Positions 34,371 through 45,269 of a stretch of 64,000 bases of DNA are shown here, piece by piece. This DNA is from Acanthosepion lycidas (lineage: Eukaryota; Mollusca; Cephalopoda; Sepiida; Sepiidae): contig OZ010603.1 of assembly GCA_963932145.1 (NCBI GenBank), forward strand, positions 77,306,378-77,370,377. The letters run 5' to 3'. Made by a program: the position numbers and the translations under genes. The notes under the pieces are model-generated. The model was not told the DNA's origin. It did not search any database and worked only from the letters and a program-made list of their open reading frames with translations. Each line of letters begins with the position of its first letter. Positions within the stretch are counted from its first letter, which is position 1.

Positions 34371-35899
34371 GATCATAATGTATATTTCCTAAGTTTTGAC
34401 ACGAAATGTACATCGCTTAAAACCCCAGTGCATGTCGACGTGTAAAAATGTAAATAAACGTTTAACTCCTCGAGAGAAAAAAAGTTATCTGCAGCAAATT
34501 CGATGTTCTTTTTTTTTTTTAGTTTTCTCCAATTCAAAAAATTATAAAAGCAAAAATAAAACTATTTTACATATTTTGATGTACACGATTCTATTTCACA
34601 CTTTCGGAAAAATAAAAATGATTAAATGAAAGGAAGAAGCATTCAATTTTATTGTAAAAAATAAACAAAAAAATGTTCTTATTTTTAATGTTTTAAATAC
34701 CTGGTTCGTGAGTTTCTCCTGTATGAAATTTAATGTTAAAAATATAAAGAAAATTTAGTGTAGATCTGTTAAATTGCGGTGTTTGTCAGTTACCAACAAA
34801 AAAAATGCTCTTTTTTTTTTCTTAAGCAGTTTGTTTTTGACTAGTAATTTTTTGTTACTTTCATTTTAGTTTCTTAATTGCGTATTAGGAGGAAACTACT
34901 TGTCAAAATTAATGATTTTTTGGATAATGCGTCGTCTAACAAAAAATGGAGATTTCAGTAAAATTAAAAATGATTGTCAATGTTTTGTTTTTTTTTTAAT
35001 AAAAATAAATACAAAATAAAAACAGATACACTGAACACGACTAACAAGTTTTGTTTGTTTTCAATTAAACACATTTTCAACAGGTTTTCCGGCCATGTAT
35101 GTTAACATTTGCCTTTTAAATCAGCATTCGTTCTAAATTCAGGTTGTCTTATTTTCGAATCGATCACCGAACTCTAGCATAGATTTGAAATTCTTAGCCA
35201 CGAAGCAATTCAACCCGGAATTTCAAGCTGCTACAATTTTTTTCTCTTCTGTTTGACGTGTTATTTTTATGATTAGGTCAGTGGGTGTGGCGGTCTCTTA
35301 TCTTTTGATGCCTTCGTGTTTTTAAAATCTTTCACTCATGGGTGGGAAAGATACACGCTTTATTATTATTATTACTTTTTTTAATATACTTTTTTCTCCT
35401 GTAAATTTAGTCTTTTATGGAATGCACTTTATTGCTGGTTGGCATAAAAAAAACCATTGGTTTATGCCAAACAGCAATAGATGTTTTTGGTCCAAAAACC
35501 TTTAACAATGATAAAACTGAAAACAAAAAAATTTTTAAATGTCGCCATCCCCGACTTTTATTCGGAACTGGCCCAGCTTGGTCATTTATGATTGGGTTTC
35601 CATGAGCCTGTCTCCATTCCATATGAATCACTTCTGCATCACTCCAAAATGGGTGCAGACTGATGTCTGAGGTTTTTCAGTGCCGAGGGGGCGTGAGCAA
35701 TTTTTAACTTTGAGCCAGCGAAAGCCACTCTGTGGGGGTAGGCGGGAAGGTGGTCATGTTACCGTCATTGTGAGAGGGCGAATAGTACCTTCATTATTTC
35801 TTGGGTAATAAAAAAATTCATTCAAATGAGATTACACTAGAGAAATGGTTAACTTAATCATATTAAATATCACCCAATACATGGTTTGGGAGCCACTCA

Positions 35900-36445
35900 A
35901 GGTAGAGGGTTACATTCAAAATGGTGTGTGGTATAGATGAAAGTCGGTATGGAGATTGAGCTTAAGATTAAAGTGATAAAGGAAGCACCCACGTGGAAGT
36001 CTGTTCCCCATAAGTGTCAGATCTTGGGGAGAGAAGTTATCGGAATGAAACGTCTTTCTTATATCTGGAACATGACAGAAATGAGGGATGTGGCTTTGCC
36101 GACATAACATGGTATTGTATAGAAGTAAAGGTCTGAACATTTGCTGTGGCAATAGTGATAGAGTAGCAACAGGCTTTAAACTTGGCATCTTTGGAGAAAG
36201 AGGTAGTAGAATGGTTATTCCACACTAAATCATAAATGACCTTGAACTTTATCATGGTTGGAAAGTGAAGACTGAAATGTTGCAGTAATATTTCATTTTT
36301 GGTCTAATATGACTCTTGTAAAGATAAAGCCTGGCAGAGAGCATCTGATAGTTCTTGGAGTGATGGAATGAGTCAGCCATTTTTCCAACATCTTCGAGGG
36401 ATTCTATATACCAGGTGTAACAGCAAAATTGTCCATCCCACAAAA
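35900..36445 (-). pseudogene. 3' end of a CR1/Jockey-like LINE ORF2, decayed
   Basis: On the - strand the frames read KNYQMLSARLYLYKSHIRPK (about 36280-36360), resembling the LYKSxIRPxMEYC motif after the RT domain. Further on is VATLSLLPQQMFRPLLLYN, and then a C-terminal part with FHSDNFSPQDLTLMGNRLPR, matching the SFxPRTxxLWNSLP motif typical of these non-LTR retrotransposons. Frameshifts split it into three frames, so it is inactive. The + strand copy at 55700-56105 preserves the same C-terminal module. No tail or target duplication was found. Confidence 0.7.
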
Positions 36446-37174
36446 TGTTTAATATCTAAAAATACACTAAATTAATTGAGTTTCTTTTTTTTTTTTTTTT
36501 TTTTTCAGGTTTTCAGATAAGGTGTCATCTTGACACCATTTGCCATAATAATCACTAAAAAAAAAAAAATCCTTTGAGTTATTCAGCTAGAAAGAGAACA
36601 GGTTTAAATCCTTTTGGTGTCAGCCCCACTGTCTTCCTAAATGAGCAATAGTGAGAGGAAAAAGATCATTCAAACCTTCAGTAATGGTACCAACATTCAT
36701 ACTCTGGCTTCCATCTTTAAAGTCCATTCAAGAACCATCAAGAGGGAAAAGTAGAGAAGAAAACTGGATCAAGAGGTCACAACAGGAAGAGGGATCATCA
36801 TTTTAACTTACAGCTAAAGAGATCAATTAGAAAAGATTCAACTTGATCTGTAAGACGTTTGGCACATGAGAAAGGAGTTTCATCTATGACAGTCTAAAGA
36901 GAAGTGGAAAAAAAAAAACTTGCAAATTAGATTGTATCTGAAACCTGTGAGGCACTTTGTTACTCTAGGACAGAAAGAAAGTTAGAGAGGGTGAAGATCA
37001 TCTTGATTAATATATAAATCCTTCATGAGCTTACAATCCTTAGCTATTATTAATTAATGATGAACATATCATTTTTGTTTGATTGATTTCATCACAATTC
37101 TTCGGTTAAGCTTGGAGAGTAATTATACATTTTTATTGCTCAAAGTAGACCCCAATAGTGTTATAAAAACTTCT
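36446..37174. other. Intron 1 sequence, no further exon seen
   Basis: It may contain more upstream sequence of the adjacent LINE remnant, but I could not identify reverse-transcriptase motifs. Contains poly(T) at about 36483-36505. Confidence 0.4.
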
Positions 37175-37212
37175 GAGAATTCCAGTAAGATATCATTAAT
37201 CATTTCTAAGAT
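37175..37212 (+). repeat. 38-bp exact direct repeat, copy 1
   Basis: The 38 bases starting GAGAATTCCAGTAAGATATC are identical to 38081-38118, 906 bp downstream in the same orientation. Confidence 0.9.
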
Positions 37213-37734
37213 TGGGCAATTTTGCTGTTATATTCAGTATATGAGTTCCACTTAGTCTGGAGTGGACTTAAAACCAGTTCACAACATGACATGTCATAGT
37301 GGAACCATTCATTCTGACTGGAGAAAACTTGGGATATGATCAATATTCATGAAATGATACTAGCTTGGTTTTGGAGGTATTAAAAATGACTGGCCATTTT
37401 TTTTTTTTTTCTTTTCCCCAATGAGCTGTTACAGCTTGACTAGAGGAGGGGATCAGCTGCAAGAATAAAGATAGTTCTAAATCTTCTCAAGATTCCTGTA
37501 GTTAATTTTCTGACAAGTCAGCTTGCAATGATTTGGTTATATTTTGCCCCTAAATATTTTAATGGTACAACTGTACTCACAGCACTGAAATGGGTTTTAA
37601 TAATCTGGTGGACTTCTACCAGAAACAATTTTTTTCTCCAATATTACTATAGGTTAAGTATTCCAGATCATGTGTATATGTAAAGTGAGGGGAAAGTCTA
37701 GTTTGGAATGTGAATTGCTCCCCGCCCCCTATAG

Positions 37735-37737
<3 letters not shown>

Positions 37738-37806
<69 letters not shown>
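37738..37806. repeat. (CA)n microsatellite with (TA)n end
   Basis: About 29 CA units followed by a short TA run and then poly(T). It generates ORFs of alternating His/Thr or Cys/Val that have no coding meaning. Confidence 0.95.
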
Positions 37807-37807
<1 letters not shown>

Positions 37808-37808
37808 A

Positions 37809-37843
<35 letters not shown>

Positions 37844-38080
37844 AAAAAAACAAAAAATCTTGATTTTTAGTCTTGATCATTTAAATGATATAATATGGCT
37901 AGAGGTGGTGGGATCCAAACTTTTTACATTTTTTTTTTTTTTTTTTTTTTTTTTCACATCTTAAGAAATCATGTATGAGATGAATTTACATAGCATATGC
38001 TAAGTTTTTTTTTTTTTTTTTCTCCTCCTCACACTTTTTGCTTTCCATTCAACATTGATGTTGAAAAATTTAAATGCAAA

Positions 38081-38118
38081 GAGAATTCCAGTAAGATATC
38101 ATTAATCATTTCTAAGAT
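38081..38118 (+). repeat. 38-bp exact direct repeat, copy 2
   Basis: Identical to 37175-37212. The flanks differ, so the duplicated unit is short or the remainder has decayed. Confidence 0.9.
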
Positions 38119-38138
38119 ACAAACCTTAATCTAACAAT

Positions 38139-38470
38139 TGGAAGCAGAGATTTTATAACCATGTGGCTATATTTAGATAAAGACTAACACTCACAGGTGG
38201 CATCATCTTCTGTCTCCTTAGTTCCTCTTCTTTGACCTCTTAAAGTAGCTTAATACTGTCACAATTTGCATTCTGCAAAAGAATTGTGTGCACTAAAAAA
38301 GAGAAAATTAAATACATATTTAAATTGGATATTGGATATATTTTTAATGTCTACATCTGACTTTGTGCACTCTATCTCTGTGATCCTATATATATTTATA
38401 CAGTGTTGTGATGTTGGCACAGTATCTCCCATGAAAAGATATTTTTATGGTTATAAAATCTCTGCTTCCA
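38139..38470. mobile_element. 332-bp segment with 23-bp perfect inverted ends
   Basis: 38139-38161 (begins TGGAAGCAGAGATTTTATAA) and 38448-38470 (ends AAAATCTCTGCTTCCA) are exact inverted copies. Such perfect ends suggest a young non-autonomous DNA element or foldback. No convincing target duplication is visible outside them, so the element call is tentative. Confidence 0.5.
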
Positions 38471-38874
38471 GAGCCGCTCAGTAGATCCTAAATATATCAT
38501 ATTTGACCCATCTTCTCATTTTATAGTGGCTTTGTAAACAATATTCTTCAAGCATTTACTGACAGTAGGACAATCATGTTTACATCTACAGTTACATAGA
38601 GTGGAGGGTTATTTGTATTTTATTCATATTTAATATCTTGCTATTATACCTTTTATAACCTACAGAATTTGATCTGTGCAACTGTGACTTAGTTTTATGG
38701 TATTAAATATTTTATAAAATATATGGCTTTTAGTGGAGTGTTTGTCTAGTTTGATAATCAGTCTTTACATTTTGATTTCTAGAGAATTATTGAAGGGATT
38801 CTTAAACTGGGTATTGATTTAATTTCCAAAGTGCCTGTAAAGGCTAGGGTTTAAAATATTTTTGAATTATTAAG

Positions 38875-38879
<5 letters not shown>

Positions 38880-38905
<26 letters not shown>
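38880..38905. repeat. Poly(T) with duplicated flank
   Basis: A 26-base T run followed by TTTAATGTCTACTCTGACTT (about 38903), which is also found after a T-rich stretch at about 38341 (TTTTTAATGTCTACATCTGAC). This is another local duplication in this part of intron 1. Confidence 0.7.
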
Positions 38906-38908
<3 letters not shown>

Positions 38909-39920
38909 GTCTACTCTGACTTTGCACAGACTCTATCTCTTATAATGTGCACTGTTAAAAACAAGTTTTATTTATTGTTATTTGCATATATTGTGTGTGT
39001 TTGTTTGCTGTGAAATTCCCCAATGTAGAATGTGATAAAATTGATATAGGCAGACCCTAAGTCTGATGTGGACATGAGGGATAGGATTATTTTGCCAAAC
39101 TGCTTGGATTTGTTTGGCAGTTTTAAGTTATGTTGTTTTTTTTTAATCTTTTCATTCTCTTTTACTCTCTGTGGTCCCTTCTGTATTGATGGTGTTATTG
39201 TCTTGCTTTGGTTGAATTAAAAAAAAAAAAAAAAGAATGGGAGTTAATTCTGATTTCCTTTTAGGGACCATGTTGGTACCAAAAATTCCCCTAATGTTGG
39301 GTATAATATTTTTTAAATTAAGAAAAAACACAAAAATTCAACATTAAAATCTTCATTGAATTTTATATCATTTTCTTTGTATTTGTCTCGGGTCCAAGAT
39401 GCTCTTAGTGTTGATAAAAATGTAGATTTTATTTTTCATCAGTTTTACAAATAAAAACCTTTTCTATTTACTCATTAGCTTTGTCTTAGTAACCTGGGAC
39501 ACCTAGTGAGGATCCAAGTAAGAAGCTTACTGTTCTTATGGGAAATAGGGAACATTATGACTGACTGAGAAATGATATATATTGAACTTTATTTTTTTTA
39601 TTTTTTTTTTTTTTTTAAAGATAATTTTCAGTAGAAGCCAGTTTTAAAGTAATTCAAGCACTAACAATATTCTTTTAAAGTTCAACTTTGTCATCAATAA
39701 ATATGATTTGTAAAACCTCTGTAAATGATTTTAATATAGTTTACCATACAAGTAAAAGGATTTTTTTCTCTTAATGGACATTTAATCAGGAAGGAAGAAA
39801 CTAAAATAGAGAGAAAAATAGTAGTGCATTTGTTTACCTATTTACATTACAGTCTACTGTCTACTTATTGCTGTAGATTGACAGTTTGAGTAAAGTTGCA
39901 ATAAACAACAAAATAAAACA

Positions 39921-40090
39921 ATGGAAGTAAATACTAGTCAGAAATTAATAATAATGGCTGACAATGCTTCCTCTAATAAAAAATGAAGATGAAAGTAAAT
40001 ACTAGTCAAAAATTAATAATAATGGCCGACAATTCTTCATCTAATAAAAAAAAAAAAATGAGATGAAAGTAAATACTAATCAAAAATGAA
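39921..40090. repeat. ~70-bp tandem repeat, 2.4 copies
   Basis: GAAGTAAATACTAGTCA recurs at about 39924, 39992 and 40064, each followed by AAATTAATAATAATGGC in the first two copies. Copies differ at a few bases. Confidence 0.85.
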
Positions 40091-40562
40091 TTGTTCATAA
40101 CACTGCATGTAATTAAATTATTTTCCAAATATTTTATATTTTCATAGGTAAAAACAGTGTAAAACACAAGTGATTCTATCTTTAATTGCTTATTTGTTTC
40201 ATCAGGTGTTGAACTTTTTTTTTCTAATAAAAAAGGAGTCAATTAATACGTCCCCTCATAATCTTGATCTGGCAAGAGCTGAGATATTTACATTTTGCAG
40301 AATGGGTGGATAAAAAAAAACAACTTAAAACTTAAAAATAAATTGACTTCTATCATGAAATAATTTTGAAACTGATCTGGTTTTAATTTGCCAAGAAATT
40401 AAAATCTGACTTTATTTTCTGATGAGGAGTTATTTACATGCAGTACTCATCCTTGTCATTATCACATTTCGTTTGTTGTGGCGTTCATCACATGCCTTTT
40501 GATCTTGGTAAAGTTCATTACATTTTGAAATAAAGCCTTTTATTTAATCTGCAGATATAGAT

Positions 40563-40850
40563 TGTTCTCATTCCACTGACCATGTCCAGGGATATTTTAT
40601 AGTTCTTATTTTTAGAATTGTGCAGTTATTGCTCATTCCATTTCCACAGAGTCCTGGCACAGGGATTGAACTCACAATTACTATGTAACCTTGGGACAAT
40701 AATGTAGTACATTAAAGTGTGAATTTGGTGATATTATTGTGAGTTCAATCCCTGGGCCTGGCAGTGTGTACTTGGACTTGGTGTAAATGTGGCAAGCAAT
40801 ACTAAATAAGAATTAGATGATATATCCCTGGACATGTTGGAATGAGAACA
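40563..40850. mobile_element. Inverted pair of tRNA-like SINE copies (foldback)
   Basis: The left arm begins TGTTCTCATTCCACTGACCA and the right arm ends ATGTTGGAATGAGAACA. Each arm carries a B-box-like sequence in opposite orientation (GGGATTGAACTCAC near 40661 and GAGTTCAATCCC near 40743). Two copies in head-to-head orientation give a potential hairpin of more than 100 bp. Confidence 0.7.
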
Positions 40851-41634
40851 AACTGTCCCTGAAGGTTACCAGGATCAACAAGCACCAGGGGCACAATGGC
40901 CAAAATATGATAAAAACAGCAATGATATGGATACAACTATTTTATGTTGTTGTGTAGAGGGGGGGGGATCGGAAAGCTTAAAAAGCTCAATAGAAATATT
41001 TAAAATGTACAAGCAGATACTAAAATGTTGTTAACCTGACTTGCTTTAAAAAAATCTGACCAAATCATGTTTTTTGGTTTCTTGATTGGGTCAAGTACTT
41101 TTCAACTTACTAATCCAGCTTTTCCTACAAAATTCACCAATTGCTATAAAACCAAAACGTTAGCCTAAAAACTTGAGTCACATTCTTAAATAGCCTTGTC
41201 AGGCCGAGACATTCATATGGATGTCATGTTTGGTGCCAAACTAGTATAAATAAATATCTAAACTGTCATTTGTATATGATTTCTTAGTTCAGTGGGTGGC
41301 TTTGAGTGAATAAATATTGTAGGTCTTAGTGAGAAACCATCCTTCTTTGAATCTTGTGGACTTGCCCAATGGAATCACAAAAAAACTGTACCAAATAAGA
41401 GAAGCCATATTGGTTGAGGACCTTGGACAACAGCAGCAATGGATATCACATGTAGCACAAAAATAAAATGATGATATAATCATAATGTTGACATTCCACA
41501 CTACTTCAGACAAAAGGTTAGGAAGGAAACCGCCATCAATAATGGAAAAAACAATAACAATTATTGGGCTTATTTTTCTGAAAATTGTTTTAAAAAAGAT
41601 TTTATAAACTTCAGTTTGCATGGTCAATGAATGG

Positions 41635-41812
41635 CCAGTGTTTTCTTATAAGGAAATGGCTAATATTACCATTAGAGATAACAGGTACTATATTTTGATC
41701 TCCGCTTGATGGCCAGGGAGGGAAGAAAAGCATAACTCGAGTAACACTGGCTGCTCAGTCACTGAATGTCAAATGCCTCCTTATAAGGAAATAGCAAATA
41801 TTACAATTTTAC
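41635..41812 (-). repeat. Recurrent repeat with direct terminal copies (copy 2)
   Basis: On the - strand: GTAATATTTGCTATTTCC, TTATAAGGAGGCATTTGACA, TTCAGTGACTGAGCAG, TTATGCTTTTC, CCTGGCCATCAAG, then the second GTAATATTAGCCATTTCC. This order matches copy 1 at 2741-2950 throughout. Confidence 0.65.
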
Positions 41813-42564
41813 CATTTCCTGGTAACATGTTAATACCTTTACTACTTGATTCATGTTTTAGCAAAGATTTAAAAAAATTTTTTTTCTTTTACTTGCTTTA
41901 TTATATTATACTTTTCATTCTTTTCAAAATGTATGTATAAAGACTTTATTATATACAGACAAACCTCTCATCAATGGACTAATAGTGGGGAAGGGTAGTC
42001 CATTAAAACTGATTGTCCATAGATGGGAAGGGATTATTTTTGAGTTATAAAACCACTATAGTAACTACCAGTAGTTATGATCATAATGTAAATACTATAG
42101 ACATTTATATATGGCATAAATAAATATATACTTTATATGGATATCTTAATCAAAGTCACACAAATAATAGATTTCTCATGCACATGCTAATATATCATAC
42201 TTTATATATACTGTACACCTGTCTTTGTTTACAATTGAAAGGGCAGTCACTACCACCAAGTAGTCACTTTGAGAACTAATACGATTTGTTCTGCTAAGCT
42301 TGCAAATTTTGAGATAAATCACTGATGATTTGGTAGTTTTTTTTTTTTTTTTTTTTTTCTGTATAACTTTTTTTATTTTGTCTTTAGCATTCAAAGTCTG
42401 TTGGTGGGGGGGGTCTGTAGATGAGGGGTTTGTCTGTACTTTTTTTTTTTTTTTTTTACCATTAAAGCCAACAGCGTCTTTGATTGTAAATGTGACTTCC
42501 TTTGAAACTTGTCGGACTGAACTGATCTCAACACTGATTCTGTACTAAAATGATATCGTTACAG

Positions 42565-42886
42565 GGAATGACATCTCTGCAGACTTCTCTATATACGAGA
42601 AACAAGTGAAAACCTCTTTGAATTCTGCATCCACACCATCGCTGCCTCCACTTCCGCCACCCCCACCACCTCTGCCACCATCACCCCCTCCTCCAGCTCT
42701 GTCCACTCTCCAACCACTTCCAGAACAGCCAGCAACTTCTACCTCTTCCTCACCTTCTTTTCTTACTCCCATAATGACGCTTCAGTCTCCACATAACAGC
42801 AGCAGCAGCAGCAGTAACAGCAGCAACAGCAATAACCATATAAAATCAAAAAATGCTGACAAAACTGACAAGAGACGGGCTGGTGG
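42565..42886 (+). CDS. MNT: MNT exon 2: Pro-rich and Ser/Asn-rich linker
   Basis: Encodes residues 23-129 plus two bases of codon 130, starting NDISADFSIYEKQVK after the split Gly23. A Pro-rich segment follows at about residues 47-75 (SLPPLPPPPPPLPPSPPPP), then a Ser/Thr-rich segment, a Ser/Asn run at about 98-111 encoded by an (AGC)n tract (42795-42838), and a Lys-rich end reaching RRAGG just before the basic region. Vertebrate MNT also has a Pro-rich region between the Sin3-binding helix and the bHLH. The linker is shorter here. The acceptor is TTACAG|GG and the donor GG|GTGAGT (42887). In this frame a TGA at 42888-42890 closes read-through, so the repeat just downstream is not coding. Phases match exons 1 and 3. 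Confidence 0.9.
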
Positions 42887-42993
42887 GTGAGTATCTTTTT
42901 TTTTTCTTTTTTTTTTTCTCCTTCCTTCTACTCTGGACTTTCCCCTCTCACTTAATTCTTCCTCTTGTTCTCTCCCACTCACTTGATTCTTCC

Positions 42994-44556
42994 ACTTGCC
43001 ATCTCTCCCTCTTCTTTCACACTTGCCATCTCTCCCTCTTCTTTCACACTTGCCACCTCTCCCTCTTCTTTCACACTTGCCACCTCTCCCTCTTCTTTCA
43101 CACTTGCCACCTCTCCCTCTTCTTTCACACTTGCCATCTCTCCCTCTTCTTTCACACTTGCCATCTCTCCCTCTTCTCTCTCACTTGCCATCTCTCCCTC
43201 TTCTCTCTCACTTGCCATCTCTCCCTCTTCTCTCTCACTTGCCATCTCTCCCTCTTCTCTCTCACTTGCCATCTCTCCCTCTTCTCTCTCACTTGCCATC
43301 TCTCCCTCTTCTCTCTCACTTGCCATCTCTCCCTCTTCTCTCTCACTTGCCATCTCTCCCTCTTCTCTCTCACTTGCCATCTCTCCCTCTTCTCTCTCAC
43401 TTGCCATCTCTCCCTCTTCTCTCTCACTTGCCATCTCTCCCTCTTCTCTCTCACTTGCCATCTCTCCCTCTTCTCTCTCACTTGCCATCTCTCCCTCTTC
43501 TCTCTCACTTGCCATCTCTCCCTCTTCTCTCTCACTTGCCATCTCTCCCTCTTCTCTCTCACTTGCCATCTCTCCCTCTTCTCTCTCACTTGCCATCTCT
43601 CCCTCTTCTCTCTCACTTGCCATCTCTCCCTCTTCTCTCTCACTTGCCATCTCTCCCTCTTCTCTCTCACTTGCCATCTCTCCCTCTTCTCTCTCACTTG
43701 CCATCTCTCCCTCTCTCACTTGCCATCTCTCCCTCTCTCTCACTTGCCATCTCTCCCTCTCTCTCACTTGCCATCTCTCCCTCTCTCTCACTTGCCATCT
43801 CTCCCTCTCTCTCACTTGCCATCTCTCCCTCTCTCTCACTTGCCATCTCTCCCTCTCTCTCACTTGCCATCTCTCCCTCTCTCTCACTTGCCATCTCTCC
43901 CTCTCTCTCACTTGCCATCTCTCCCTCTCTCTCACTTGCCATCTCTCCCTCTCTCTCACTTGCCATCTCTCCCTCTCTCTCACTTGCCATCTCTCCCTCT
44001 CTCTCACTTGCCATCTCTCCCTCTCTCTCACTTGCCATCTCTCCCTCTCTCTCACTTGCCATCTCTCCCTCTCTCTCACTTGCCATCTCTCTCTCTCTCT
44101 CACTTGCCATCTCTCTCTCTTCTCTCTCACTTGCCATCTCTCTCTCTTCTCTCTCACTTGCCATCTCTCTCTCTTCTCTCTCACTTGCCATCTCTCTCTC
44201 TTCTCTCTCACTTGCCATCTCTCTCTCTTCTCTCTCACTTGCCATCTCTCTCTCTTCTCTCTCACTTGCCATCTCTCTCTCTTCTCTCTCACTTGCCATC
44301 TCTCTCTCTTCTCTCTCACTTGCCATCTCTCTCTCTTCTCTCTCACTTGCCATCTCTCTCTCTTCTCTCTCACTTGCCATCTCTCTCTCTTCTCTCTCAC
44401 TTGCCATCTCTCTCTCTTCTCTCTCACTTGCCATCTCTCTCTCTTCTCTCTCACTTGCCATCTCTCTCTCTTCTCTCTCACTTGCCATCTCTCTCTCTTC
44501 TCTCTCACTTGCCATCTCTCTCTCTTCTCTCTCACTTGCCATCTCTCTCTCTTCTA
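42994..44556 (+). repeat. 60-unit C/T-rich minisatellite with three sub-blocks
   Basis: Units begin ACTTGCCATCTCTC. I count 26 units of 27 bp (42994-43695), one of 22 bp (43696), 16 of 24 bp (43718-44101), 16 of 27 bp (44102-44533) and a terminal partial unit. Within block 1 the first six units end CTTCTTTCAC and the rest CTTCTCTCTC. Block 2 ends CCCTCTCTCTC. Block 3 has CTCTCTCTTCTCTCTC. Because 24 and 27 are multiples of 3, open frames of 180-620 codons run through it on both strands; none has splice or frame continuity with MNT. The RNA would be CU-rich with many UCUU/CUCUCU sites of the kind bound by PTB. Confidence 0.97.
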
Positions 44557-45130
44557 TTTGCTATGTTGTCTTAGCAAGGTTATCTGATATTGCTCAGTTT
44601 AAGAATTGTTTGTTCTGTCTTCATTTAAATTGTCTCCAAACAAATTCCTTTGTGACTGTTTTCCTTGAAACAAAGACCAACATTTTTGTTTTATTCTTGA
44701 CACTTTCATTTTCTAAATTCAGTGACTTTTTCAATTTTAAACATTCCTACAAATGTAGACATTGTTATAATTTCCTCTCTGTTAGACAAAATGCAAAATT
44801 TGCATTTGTATGTGTTAACATGACAATTATTTCTTTTCTGAAGTCTCTTTTTATTATCCTAAATATCTACATATAAAGTGCTAAGCTTCTTCCGAAAACA
44901 AAATCTGCTTTGTTGAACACTCCCAATTCCCATTCATTTCAATTTTGACCTCTTCAAGTCTAGGGCTATTATCTTTCTTAGCCCCATGAACAGCATTTCT
45001 TGCCTTTTCTTATACTCCTGCAACAATGCACAGTAACCCTCTAGCTTGAGTGGCTCTTGGGCCTTGTATTAGGTGAAAATTATTTAAATTTTTTTTCCTT
45101 CTAAGTGCTATGTTCCTTCAGGATATTGAT
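44557..45130. other. Intron 2 sequence, no exon seen
   Basis: AT-rich and unremarkable. Confidence 0.5.
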
Positions 45131-45265
45131 CAGGGGTCTCAAATTCATGGCTCGGGAACCACAGACTATCTCCCTGAACAATATTTTCCTCAAATTTTAA
45201 TAAGTTGTGCCAGGCCTCTTCTAATTTCTCTCCAAAGACGGGAAGAAAACTCAAATTCCCAACCA
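45131..45265 (+). mobile_element. Possible hAT 5' end fragment
   Basis: CAGGGGTCTCAAATTCATGG followed by CTCGGGAACCACAGAC resembles the CAGGGGTCTCAAACT-type ends of hAT elements. No right end or target duplication was found before the SINE at 45270. Confidence 0.35.
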
Positions 45266-45269
45266 CTAT

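Larger units (their letters stand above)
32855..42564 (+). other. MNT: MNT intron 1 (9.7 kb)
   Basis: Bounded by GTGAGT (32855) and TTACAG (ending 42564). A near-consensus branch point TACTAAA lies at 42543-42549, about 17 nt from the acceptor, compensating for a weak polypyrimidine tract. The first about 3 kb is low in repeats and could carry regulatory sites. The rest holds a LINE remnant, microsatellites and several local duplications listed separately. No other coding exon was recognised in it. Confidence 0.8.

Noticed and set aside
35407-35631. Overlapping 62- and 74-residue ORFs on both strands in intron 1
   Set aside because: No recognisable motif, no splice-site logic relative to MNT, and both strands are open over the same bases.
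37616-37870. His/Thr and Cys/Val repeat ORFs
   Set aside because: Direct translation of a (CA)n microsatellite on both strands.
39001-39300. Internal MNT exon in the moderately complex sequence near 39.0-39.3 kb
   Set aside because: Exon 1 and exon 2 phases already match without an extra exon, and no open frame with acceptor and donor was found there.
42853-44876. Repeat-encoded proteins of 500-626 residues on + and 518 on -
   Set aside because: All are translations of the 24/27-bp minisatellite. The MNT exon 2 frame meets TGA two bases after the donor, and no splice signals tie the frames to real exons.
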